From assembly GCF_019131995.1 (NCBI RefSeq), contig NZ_JAHONA010000002.1, positions 62,001 to 126,000 of the forward strand: 64,000 bases of DNA, read 5' to 3'. This document shows, one piece after another, positions 43,138 to 50,511 of the stretch. Positions within the stretch are counted from its first letter, which is position 1, and each line of letters starts with the position of its first letter. Below the pieces are notes generated by a model, which was not told where the DNA came from, did no database searches, and was given only the letters and a program-made list of their open reading frames with translations. The DNA is from Collinsella aerofaciens. GTDB taxonomy: Bacteria > Actinomycetota > Coriobacteriia > Coriobacteriales > Coriobacteriaceae. The position numbers and the translations under genes were made by a program.

Positions 43138-43465
43138 TTTTGCTCCGGTGGATGGCAATGCGCGGTAATCATGAGGAGTGAGGACGTCTACTGCCTTGCA
43201 GATCACTCAAAATTATTGGGGGAGGGGTTAATAACTATATCCTCTATACCAAAGGATATAAGGAGATGCCAATTTTGTTGACAAGCGAATGACGATTAGC
43301 TGCGAGTCAGCTACCAGCGTAAATAATCGATAAAGAAATGTCGTAATTTGGTGCCAAATGCCCAGATAACGCCGCGTCTATTTTAATTAACTGCTTTGAG
43401 CAAACGGTAAAATGCTACTATCTAACTTGCACGTAAGAAAGCAGATTAACGGTTAAGGCTAAGAA
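43138..43465. other. AT-rich noncoding gap upstream of the HTH gene
   Basis: About 330 bases distinctly richer in A and T than their surroundings. TTGAGC at 43396-43401 and TACTAT at 43416-43421 could be promoter parts but the spacing (14 bases) is short. I see no ORF, RNA or repeat in it. Confidence 0.4.
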
Positions 43466-43870
43466 GTGGCAGGTATGTCGGAAGCAACTAGGACTCGCAC
43501 GCATGCGCCCGAGGTTAGGCAGCGCGCCGTCGAGATCCTTCAAGAGGGGGTCGGTCATCGCGCCCTCGCCGCGGAGCTTGGCATTCCCCAGGCCACGGCT
43601 CGTCAGTGGGCCCGCGCGTATGCCGTGGGCGGTGCCGACGCCGTTCTCAATGCCGGCTCGCATCATCACACCTATTCGTACGACGTAAAGCTCGCTGTGG
43701 TTAAGGACCGCTTGGAAAACGGCTTGACGGTTCGCGAGGCCATGATCAAGCACAAGATTCCCAGCGAGTCTTCGGTCAAGGCTTGGTGCCGTCAGTACCG
43801 CGAGAGCGGTGAGTCCGCACTGGTCGATAAGCCGCGCGGTCGCAAGCCGCGCGTTAAAAAGGCGGAATAG
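43466..43870 (+). CDS. Orphan transposase-type double HTH protein (IS3 OrfA-like)
   Basis: A 134-residue DNA-binding protein with two helix-turn-helix segments: residues 15-60 (RQRAVEILQEGVGHRALAAE, LGIPQATARQWAR) and 70-118 (DVKLAVVKDRLENGLTVREA, then IPSESSVKAWCRQYR). This double HTH is typical of IS3-family OrfA/InsJ. No OrfB or insertion ends are seen, so it may be a remnant or a domesticated regulator. GTG at 43466 has AAGG seven bases upstream; ATG at 43475 is an alternative. A terminator follows, and the Ech operon starts 286 bases on. Confidence 0.7.
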   Translation: MAGMSEATRTRTHAPEVRQRAVEILQEGVGHRALAAELGIPQATARQWARAYAVGGADAVLNAGSHHHTYSYDVKLAVVKDRLENGLTVREAMIKHKIPSESSVKAWCRQYRESGESALVDKPRGRKPRVKKAE

Positions 43871-43882
43871 CAAACGGGATGG

Positions 43883-43906
43883 TGCGCCCACAGGGGCGCA
43901 TTTTTC
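43883..43906 (+). terminator. Terminator after the HTH gene
   Basis: TGCGCCC pairs with GGGCGCA around ACAG, then TTTTTC. Confidence 0.85.
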
Positions 43907-44072
43907 TTGCCGCGCCAACTTTTTGGACCGGCGCGAGCCTGTCGGGACATCCTCCAAAGTGGTCAATAAACTGCGAGCAGTGGCCCGCGCACCTGTCGCT
44001 GCGATAGGGGGAGCGTCGCCTCTCTGCTCCAAAGCGGACGTGCCCTTGCCCCGTACGCCTAAAACTCCCCAG

Positions 44073-44100
44073 TTGACCGAAAACCCGCCGCCGCTACTCC
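44073..44100 (+). promoter_or_regulatory. Possible promoter of the ech operon
   Basis: TTGACC at 44073-44078 and TACTCC at 44095-44100 are spaced 16 bases. The -10 is weak. CAATTG occurs at 44102-44107 and 44123-44128 on either side of the palindrome TAACGTTA, a possible operator. Confidence 0.3.
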
Positions 44101-44156
44101 TCAATTGAGCTATAACGTTAAACAATTGCAGCGTTTTTGCATGGGGGAGTGATGGT

Positions 44157-47039
44157 ATGACGCTACTGTATTTCCTTACCCTGTTTCCGCTGGTACCGGC
44201 GCTGGGCATGCTGCTCGCGCGCGGTGACCGCGCCCGCGATGCGGTGGGGCTTGTAGGCTCCGGCATTATTATGGCGGTGACAGTTGTAGTCGCCGTCTTG
44301 TTTTTTGGCACGGGTCCGCAGAGCTTTGAGGTTGCCCCCGGCACCTCGCATGTGCTCTCGATCATCAGCTCCGCCATCGATGTCATCCTGTGCGCCGTCA
44401 TCCTGTACAACGCGTATAAATATAGGAACGCGCTCACCACGGTGCTCGGCATAGTCCAGCTGGTGGGCTCGCTCGCCTTTGCAGCCATGACGCTGCCCGC
44501 GGCCGAAGCCGTCACGGCGACGCCGCTCTACCTGGACTACATGAGCGTGATCATGGTCCTCGCCGTTGGCATTGTCGGCAGCCTCATCTGCGTGTATGCC
44601 CTGGGCTACATGAAGGACTTCCAGGCTCATGACGAGCACGAGGCCGCGCTGCGCGGGCAGACCGCGCCCGACCGTCGCCCGCAGTTCCTGGCGCTTATGT
44701 TCCTGTTCCTCTCGGCCATGTTCGTCATCGTGACGAGCGATAACCTTGAGTGGCTGTTCTGCGGCTGGGAAATCACCACCGTGTGCTCGTTCCTCATGAT
44801 TGGCTACACGCGCACGCCCGAGGCCATCAAGAACGCCTTCACCCAGATCATCCTTAACATGCTGGGCGGCATCGCGTTTTTGGCCGGACTCATGTTCCTG
44901 CACGTTAACGGTATGCCGTTGACCATCTCGGGCATGATCGAGCTTTCCGGCGCCGGAACCGTGCAATCCGCGCTACTGGTGATGCCGGTCGTTCTGCTGT
45001 CGCTCGCCGCACTCACCAAGGCCGCACAGATGCCGTTCCACACTTGGCTGTTGGGTGCCATGGTTGCCCCCACGCCCACGAGCGCCCTGCTGCACTCGTC
45101 CACCATGGTCAAAGCCGGCGTGTTCCTGATGGTCAAGCTCAGCCCGCTCTATGCCATCTATCCCGTGACCGGTTTTATGGTCACGAGTGTGGGTGCCATC
45201 ACGTTTTTGCTCGCTGCCCTCATGGCCATCTCGCAGAGCAACGCCAAACGCGTGCTCGCGTACTCCACAATTTCCAACTTGGGCCTCATCAGTGCCTGCT
45301 TGGGTGTCGGCGCACCCGAGGCCGTATGGGCGGCCATCTTCCTAATCCTGTTCCATACGGTGGCCAAGTCGCTGCTGTTCCTGTGCGTGGGCACGGCCGA
45401 GCACCATATCGGCAGCCGCAACATCGAGGATATGGACGGTATGTTCAGCCGCATGCCGCACCTGACGCGTCTGATGATGCTGGGCATCATGGGCATGTTT
45501 GTGGCGCCGTTTGGCATGCTCGTGTCCAAGTGGGGCGCCCTGGTGGCGTTCGCGCAGACCGGCAACGTGCTCATGATCATGGTGCTTGCCTTTGGCTCGG
45601 CCGCAACGTTCTTCTTTTGGGGTAAGTGGCTGGCCAAGCTTTCGGGCGTCGACCCCACGGCTCAAAACGTTGAGGTCAATGTCCATAAGACCGAATGGAT
45701 GGCGCTCAACACCATCGCCGCACTGCTGGTGCTGTGCTGCGTGGCGTTCCCGATTATTTCGAGCGGCCTGGTTTCGCCTTACCTTGCCATGGTGTTTGGC
45801 CGCGTGCCGTACGTTATTGGCAAGGACGCCATGTATCTGATGGTGGTCATCGTGGCGTTTATCGCCGTGGTGCTGCTGACCTCGTTCCGCGTGAGCAACA
45901 AGCCGCACGTCAACGTGTACCTTTCGGGCGTTGGAACCGAGAGCTATCGTCATTTCCGCGGCTCGATGGGACACGAGGTAAAGGCCGAAAAGCGCAATTG
46001 GTACTCGGAGGACGCCCTTGGCGAGAAGCGTATTAGCCCCGTGGGTAGCGTCGTGTGCTGCAGCATTATCTTGTTTGCGCTGCTGTGTTGCGCGTGGATT
46101 GGGCCCGAGCGACTTGCCATGAGCGCGCCCTCGGTGCTGCGCGGCAAGTATTTCGAAGGCTCGGGCGTCGTGGGCATTTTTATTGGCACCGTGGCGTTTG
46201 CCTTGCTGGCGCCGCTTGTGGGCGGCCTGATCGACGGCCTTGACCGCAAACTTTCGGCCCGTATGCAGGGCCGCGTGGGCCCGCGCCTGCTGCAGCCCTT
46301 CTACGACGTTGCCAAGCTGCTGCGCAAGGCCCCTGCCAGCGTAAACACCATGGACGACACCTATATGGCATGCGCGCTCATCTTTACCGTCGTGGGCGGC
46401 GGCATCTTTGTGTCGGGTTCCAACACGCTGCTGTGCGCCTTTATGGTTACGCTCGCCGCGATCTTTGTGGTGCTGGCGTCCGCCTCGACGCAAAGCCCGT
46501 TTGCCCAGGTTGGCGCCGACCGCGAGTTGCTGCAGGTAATGAGTTACGAGCCCGCCGTTCTGCTGATGAGCGTGGGCCTGTATCTTGCCACCGATAGCTT
46601 CGATTCCATCGCCGTGACGGGGCAGTCCGCTCCCATCATCGTGTACAGTGCGCCCATTTTCCTCGCGCTGCTCGCGGTGCTCACCATCAAGCTGCGCAAG
46701 TCGCCGTTCGACCTTTCGTACTCGCACCACGCACATCAGGAGATCGTCCAGGGCGTCGCCACCGAGATGAGCGGCAGTACGCTGGCCAAGATGACCCTTA
46801 TGCACTGGTGCGAGACCGTGCTGTTTTTGATGTGGGTGGGCATGTTCTTTGTCTGGGACAACCCGGTGAGCTGGGTGGTTGCCCTGGTCGTGATGGCCGC
46901 GACGTATTTTGTCGAGGTGCTGATCGACAACACCTTCGCCCGTAGCACCTGGCGCAGCTGCTTTAAGCTTGGCTGGGGCGTGGCGCTGGTGTTTGGCCTG
47001 CTCAACCTTATGCCCATCCTCGTCGACGTGTTTATTTAG
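44157..47039 (+). CDS. echAB: Ech hydrogenase membrane subunit: EchA (NuoL-like) fused to EchB (NuoH-like)
   Basis: A 960-residue membrane protein. Residues 1 to about 630 are the antiporter-like EchA/HyfB/NuoL part, with FLFLSAMFVIVTSDNLEWLF, the proton-channel-type KAAQMPFHTWLLGAM, and HSSTMVKAGVFL. Residues about 650-960 are the EchB/HyfC/NuoH part, with RVGPRLLQPFYDVAKLLRK and QVGADRELLQVMSYEP and the quinone-module-like KLRKSPFDL. There is no stop or frameshift between them. It carries the ion pump of a group 4 [NiFe] hydrogenase. GGGGGAG precedes the ATG. Four smaller Ech genes follow in order, all close or overlapping. Confidence 0.93.
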   Translation: MTLLYFLTLFPLVPALGMLLARGDRARDAVGLVGSGIIMAVTVVVAVLFFGTGPQSFEVAPGTSHVLSIISSAIDVILCAVILYNAYKYRNALTTVLGIVQLVGSLAFAAMTLPAAEAVTATPLYLDYMSVIMVLAVGIVGSLICVYALGYMKDFQAHDEHEAALRGQTAPDRRPQFLALMFLFLSAMFVIVTSDNLEWLFCGWEITTVCSFLMIGYTRTPEAIKNAFTQIILNMLGGIAFLAGLMFLHVNGMPLTISGMIELSGAGTVQSALLVMPVVLLSLAALTKAAQMPFHTWLLGAMVAPTPTSALLHSSTMVKAGVFLMVKLSPLYAIYPVTGFMVTSVGAITFLLAALMAISQSNAKRVLAYSTISNLGLISACLGVGAPEAVWAAIFLILFHTVAKSLLFLCVGTAEHHIGSRNIEDMDGMFSRMPHLTRLMMLGIMGMFVAPFGMLVSKWGALVAFAQTGNVLMIMVLAFGSAATFFFWGKWLAKLSGVDPTAQNVEVNVHKTEWMALNTIAALLVLCCVAFPIISSGLVSPYLAMVFGRVPYVIGKDAMYLMVVIVAFIAVVLLTSFRVSNKPHVNVYLSGVGTESYRHFRGSMGHEVKAEKRNWYSEDALGEKRISPVGSVVCCSIILFALLCCAWIGPERLAMSAPSVLRGKYFEGSGVVGIFIGTVAFALLAPLVGGLIDGLDRKLSARMQGRVGPRLLQPFYDVAKLLRKAPASVNTMDDTYMACALIFTVVGGGIFVSGSNTLLCAFMVTLAAIFVVLASASTQSPFAQVGADRELLQVMSYEPAVLLMSVGLYLATDSFDSIAVTGQSAPIIVYSAPIFLALLAVLTIKLRKSPFDLSYSHHAHQEIVQGVATEMSGSTLAKMTLMHWCETVLFLMWVGMFFVWDNPVSWVVALVVMAATYFVEVLIDNTFARSTWRSCFKLGWGVALVFGLLNLMPILVDVFI

Positions 47040-47051
47040 GAGGCGGCGTTT

Positions 47052-47645
47052 ATGGATCATAAAATGTCGCGCTCGCCGTGGGTTATTCATTACGACGGCT
47101 CGAGCTGCAACGGATGCGATATCGAGGTGCTGGCCTCGCTCACGCCGCTGTTCGATGCGGAACGCTTTGGCGTGGTCAACACCGGCAACCCCAAGCATGC
47201 GGACATCTTTTTGGTGACGGGTTCGGTCAATGCGCAGAACCTGCCCGTCGTGCGCCAGATCTACAACCAGATGCTCGAGCCCAAGTGCGTGGTGGCGTGC
47301 GGCATTTGCGCGTGCTCGGGCGGCGTGTTCCGCGATGCGTACAACGTGATCGGCGGCGTGGACCGCGCGATTCCCGTGGACGTGTACGCGCCCGGATGCG
47401 CCATTCGCCCCGAGACCGTGATCGATGCCATCGTGGAGGCGTGCGGCATTCTGGACCAGAAGGAGGCCATGATGCGCGCCGGCGGCGATCCGCTCACCGT
47501 GGGCGGCGCCGCTACCTGGGACGGTGGCGTTGAGCTGGGCGAGGACGGGTTTGTGGCCGCTGCGGGGGCCGGGGATGGGGCCGGCGCCGACGCCGCTGCT
47601 GACGGCGCTGCCGACGAGCCCGCCGCTGCAAAGGAGGCCGAGTAA
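47052..47645 (+). CDS. echC: Ech hydrogenase small subunit (NuoB-like)
   Basis: The 197-residue subunit carries the proximal [4Fe-4S] cluster. Candidate ligands are Cys19 and Cys22 (SSCNGCDIE), a cysteine of CGICACSGG (about 83-88) and Cys116 in APGCAIRPE, as in NuoB and EchC. After about residue 150 a low-complexity Ala/Gly/Asp-rich tail follows (to the C-terminal AAKEAE). The gene overlaps echD by one base (TAATG). AGGAGG precedes its ATG. Confidence 0.93.
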   Translation: MDHKMSRSPWVIHYDGSSCNGCDIEVLASLTPLFDAERFGVVNTGNPKHADIFLVTGSVNAQNLPVVRQIYNQMLEPKCVVACGICACSGGVFRDAYNVIGGVDRAIPVDVYAPGCAIRPETVIDAIVEACGILDQKEAMMRAGGDPLTVGGAATWDGGVELGEDGFVAAAGAGDGAGADAAADGAADEPAAAKEAE

Positions 47646-48361
47646 TGCAAAAGGCAATCTATACCACCGTCGGGATCGATGAGTTGCTGCCGCATGTGCA
47701 GGCGCTCAAGGGTGCCGGCGCGCGCTTTGTGCAGATGCACGCCGAGCGCTGCGTGGACGACGGTTCGTATCGCCTGGTCTATACGTTTATCAACGTCCGC
47801 GCCGCCCTGGATCACATTGCGCAGGACGGTAGCTATGCGATTGAGAATCTGGTGGTCGAGGGCATCGACCAGTACCAGGAGATCCCGTCCATCAGCTCGT
47901 ACTATCCGGCGGTGTTCCCGTTTGAGAACGAGGCGCACGACCTGTTTGGCCTTGCCATCACCGATATGCAAATCGACTTTAAGGGCTTTTTCTACCAGGT
48001 CTCGACCGCCGAGCCCATGAGCGTGATCACGCCCGAGGTGAAGGCCGCGCGCGAGAAGGCCATGAAGGTCCGCGCTGCTGCCGAGGCCAAGGCGCGCAAG
48101 GCCGCGGCCGAGAAGGCCGCCGCCGCGGCTACTGCGGGGGAGGGCGCCGCAGATGGCAGTGGCACCGCGGACGCTGCCACTGCCCAGCCCGCTGCGGCTG
48201 CCGGCTCCGATGCCCAGCATGACGAGGCCACTGCCAAGGCTGCGCTTAAAGCTGCCGAGATGGAGGCAAAGCTCGCCGCCATGGATCCCGAGAAAGCGGC
48301 CAAGGTCCGCGCGGCGCTTGCCGCCAAGGCCGCCCGCGACAAGCAGAAAAAGGAGGCGTAA
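47645..48361 (+). CDS. echD: Ech hydrogenase NuoC-like subunit
   Basis: The 238-residue subunit has a NuoC/EchD core (IPSISSYYPAVFPFENEAHD, LFGLAITDMQID), followed by a long Ala/Lys/Glu-rich tail from about residue 135 to the end that may form helices or coiled coil. NuoC bridges the small and large subunits in the soluble arm. The tail is much longer than usual and looks species-specific. It starts within the previous stop codon. Confidence 0.9.
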   Translation: MQKAIYTTVGIDELLPHVQALKGAGARFVQMHAERCVDDGSYRLVYTFINVRAALDHIAQDGSYAIENLVVEGIDQYQEIPSISSYYPAVFPFENEAHDLFGLAITDMQIDFKGFFYQVSTAEPMSVITPEVKAAREKAMKVRAAAEAKARKAAAEKAAAAATAGEGAADGSGTADAATAQPAAAAGSDAQHDEATAKAALKAAEMEAKLAAMDPEKAAKVRAALAAKAARDKQKKEA

Positions 48362-48366
48362 GGTCC

Positions 48367-49455
48367 ATGGCGCATCGCTCCGTTATTCCGTTTGGCCCGC
48401 AGCACCCGGTGCTGCCCGAGCCGCTTCATCTGGACCTAGTGATCGAGGACGACCGCGTTATCGAGGCAATTCCGCAGATCGGTTTTGTGCACCGCGGGCT
48501 CGAGAAGCTCACCGAAAAGCGCGACATGCATCAGTTTGGCTACATCGCCGAGCGCATCTGTGGCATCTGCGCCGTGGGCCATAGCTGCGGCTACGCCAGC
48601 GCCTGCGAGCGCATGCTCGACATCGAGGTGCCTGGACGCGTGCAGTATATCCGCACCATTTTGCACGAGCTGTCGCGTATCCACTCGCATTTGCTGTGGC
48701 TGGGCCTGCTCGCCGATGCCTTTGGCTTTGAGGCGCTGTTCTATCGTTCGTGGACCCTGCGCGAGCAGATTCTCAAGATCTTTGAGAGCACCTGCGGCGG
48801 GCGCGTGATCCTGTCGATCAACGAGATCGGCGGCCTTAAGCACGATATCGAGGACTCCGAGTTGGCGGGAATCGTCCAGACGCTCGATGCCATGCGCCCC
48901 GACTACGAGGCCCTGGTGCATACGTTTTTAGATGATGCCAGCTGCGGCGAGCGCTTGCATGGCGTGGGCGTGATCAGCAAGAAGGACGCGCTGGATCTTT
49001 CGATGGTCGGGCCGTTCGGTCGCGCCTCGGGCGTGGATTACGACGTGCGTATGTTCGGCGACGGTGCCTATGCGGACTTGGCCGCGTTTGAGCCCATCGT
49101 GGCAACCGACGGCGACTGCTATGCCCGCTGCCAGGTGCGTTGCGCCGAGGTCACGCAGGCCATGGACATTATCAAGGAGCTCATGGACAAGATTCCGCAC
49201 GACGGCATCGGCGAGCGCACCAAGCTCACGCCGGCCGACGGTGCGCGCGGCGAAGTCGTGATTGAGCAGCCGCGCGGCGAGGCGTATTACTATGTGCGCG
49301 GCAACGGCACCAAGAACCTGGAGCGTTTCCGCGTGCGCACGCCGACGTCGCAAAACCTGGCTGGTCTGACGCATGCGCTGCAGGGCGTGCTCCTTGCCAA
49401 CGTGCCCATGATTATCCTGACCATCGACCCCTGCATTAGCTGCACGGAAAGGTAG
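48367..49455 (+). CDS. echE: Ech hydrogenase large subunit with [NiFe] site
   Basis: The 362-residue catalytic subunit. The [NiFe] ligands are intact: ERICGICAVGHS with Cys65 and Cys68, and the C-terminal DPCISCTER with Cys356 and Cys359. This distinguishes it from the NuoD subunit of complex I, which lost these cysteines. It ends three residues after the last cysteine, so no C-terminal peptide seems available for the usual HycI-type maturation cleavage. It reduces protons or oxidises H2, coupled to ferredoxin. Confidence 0.95.
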   Translation: MAHRSVIPFGPQHPVLPEPLHLDLVIEDDRVIEAIPQIGFVHRGLEKLTEKRDMHQFGYIAERICGICAVGHSCGYASACERMLDIEVPGRVQYIRTILHELSRIHSHLLWLGLLADAFGFEALFYRSWTLREQILKIFESTCGGRVILSINEIGGLKHDIEDSELAGIVQTLDAMRPDYEALVHTFLDDASCGERLHGVGVISKKDALDLSMVGPFGRASGVDYDVRMFGDGAYADLAAFEPIVATDGDCYARCQVRCAEVTQAMDIIKELMDKIPHDGIGERTKLTPADGARGEVVIEQPRGEAYYYVRGNGTKNLERFRVRTPTSQNLAGLTHALQGVLLANVPMIILTIDPCISCTER

Positions 49456-49462
49456 GCGCGGC

Positions 49463-49804
49463 ATGAGTTTGCTGACATTTGCCAAGACGGCCTTGGGCTC
49501 TATGGTCAAGCAGCCGGTAACGGTGTGCTATCCGCAGGAGAAGCTCGCGGCACCCGAGCGCTTGCGCGGGCATATCGTCAACGACATGGACGTGTGCATT
49601 TGCTGTGGCATGTGCGCGCGTCGCTGCCCGGCGGGCGCGCTCGCGGTCGATCGCAAGGGAGGAACGTGGTCGATTGACCCGTATGCCTGCGTGGTATGCG
49701 GCGAGTGCATCGAGAGCTGCCCCAAACACTGCCTGACTATGGACACCGCCCGCACTCCAGTCGCGGCGGACAAGACTCCCACGGTGGAAACCAAACCGGA
49801 ATAG
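49463..49804 (+). CDS. echF: Ech hydrogenase ferredoxin-like subunit (NuoI-like)
   Basis: The 113-residue subunit has two [4Fe-4S] motifs: CICCGMCARRCP (about residues 45-56) and CVVCGECIESCP (about 75-86). It passes electrons from ferredoxin to the small subunit. It is the last gene of the six-function operon, seven bases after echE. A perfect 15-bp GC-rich stem follows. Its order after echE matches the echABCDEF layout of Methanosarcina-type Ech. Confidence 0.93.
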   Translation: MSLLTFAKTALGSMVKQPVTVCYPQEKLAAPERLRGHIVNDMDVCICCGMCARRCPAGALAVDRKGGTWSIDPYACVVCGECIESCPKHCLTMDTARTPVAADKTPTVETKPE

Positions 49805-49814
49805 CGCAGAAATG

Positions 49815-49848
49815 GGGGCCGGCGGGGCAAAAATGCCCCGCCGGCCCC
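49815..49848 (+). terminator. GC-rich hairpin after echF
   Basis: GGGGCCGGCGGGGCA pairs perfectly with TGCCCCGCCGGCCCC around AAAA. No T tract follows, so termination may be partial. Confidence 0.65.
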
Positions 49849-49880
49849 GCGCTTAAGCGCGCGGTCAGGCCGTCGCGAAC

Positions 49881-50032
49881 AAAACTATGCCGGTTTACGG
49901 GGCTGGAGAGCGAACCCCCGACCATACCGGAAATCGCGAAATCAAAACCGCAGGTAGACGGCTTACGGTTATTCAGAAAACGCGGGTATGGATGAGGGTT
50001 CTGACTTTAGCCCCGTTAATCGGCATAGTTTT
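49881..50032. repeat. Long palindromic element B1 (AAAACTATGCCGGTTTAC ends)
   Basis: A 152-bp imperfect palindrome. Outer arms 49881-49904 and 50009-50032 match at 22 of 24 bases. Nested inner arms (AACCCCCGACCATAC with GGTATGGATGAGGGTT) and a central AAAACCGCAGGTAGACGG hairpin give a multi-tier structure. The core is shared with A1, A2 and B2. Confidence 0.85.
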
Positions 50033-50060
50033 GAAATGGCACCGTATCAGTAGCAGCCTC

Positions 50061-50106
50061 TGATCCCCCGGGACGGAGGAAAACGGACCATTTTGGCCTC
50101 GCGAGG
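50061..50106. repeat. Conserved spacer between palindromes (copy 1)
   Basis: TGATCCCCCGGGACGGAGGA followed by AAACGGACCATTTTGG. Nearly the same sequence occurs at 57135-57181, and a degenerate copy at about 50296-50340. Confidence 0.8.
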
Positions 50107-50124
50107 ACATCTGCGTGACCCGTC

Positions 50125-50286
50125 TGCCATGAAATGGGCCCATCTACTACGTTTGGGCGGCTACCCTCAACCATGACGAATAACGCGAAAACAAAACCGC
50201 AGGTAGAACGCCTGCGGTTTTTCGAAAAACGTGGGCATGGTCGGGGGTACCGGGCTAAACGTAGTAGATGGGCCAGTTTCGTGGCG
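50125..50286. repeat. Long palindromic element A1 (GGCCCATCTACTACGTTT ends)
   Basis: Main arms 50131-50154 and 50257-50280 pair at nearly all positions; TGCCAT/GTGGCG extend them. The centre holds the same CCGCAGGTAGAACGCCTGCG hairpin as A2. It ends about 230 bases before the adhesin start. Confidence 0.85.
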
Positions 50287-50376
50287 GACGCCACCGACTG
50301 CTCCCTTGGGGATGGAAGAAAACGGGCCATTATGACCAGTCGATCTCGAGTCGCACCCGTTTTCCTGCGAAAACGC

Positions 50377-50460
50377 TGTGTCTCAACTTTGGTGAGACAT
50401 TTGTCTCACGCCTAAAAACCGAATCTGGAACATGTGTCACCTGCCCTAATTGTGTCTCAT
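50377..50460. promoter_or_regulatory. Cluster of TGTCTCA motifs upstream of the adhesin
   Basis: GTGAGACA at 50392-50399 and TGTCTCAC at 50402-50409 form an 8-bp inverted repeat with TT between. Additional direct copies TGTGTCTCA lie at about 50377-50385 and 50451-50459. This looks like an operator for a dimeric regulator; the factor is unknown. Confidence 0.5.
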
Positions 50461-50511
50461 TCCGTAACTTTAGGCTGATGCAAGGTCTGAGACCGCGAGA
50501 AGGGAGACGCG

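Noticed and set aside
43466..43870. Complete IS3 element
   Set aside because: There is no OrfB frame with a DDE motif and no terminal inverted repeat pair around the gene.
45342..47657. A 771-codon minus-strand frame opposite echAB and echC
   Set aside because: The plus strand encodes well-conserved Ech subunits; the antisense product is His/Arg/Ala-rich with no family match.
44157..49804. Complex I (Nuo) operon
   Set aside because: The large subunit keeps both cysteine pairs of the [NiFe] site, the set has only Ech-type subunits, and there are no NuoEFG, A, J or K genes.
49881..50286. Small genes between echF and the adhesin
   Set aside because: Short frames there run across long palindromes, lack ribosome sites and have no domain similarity.
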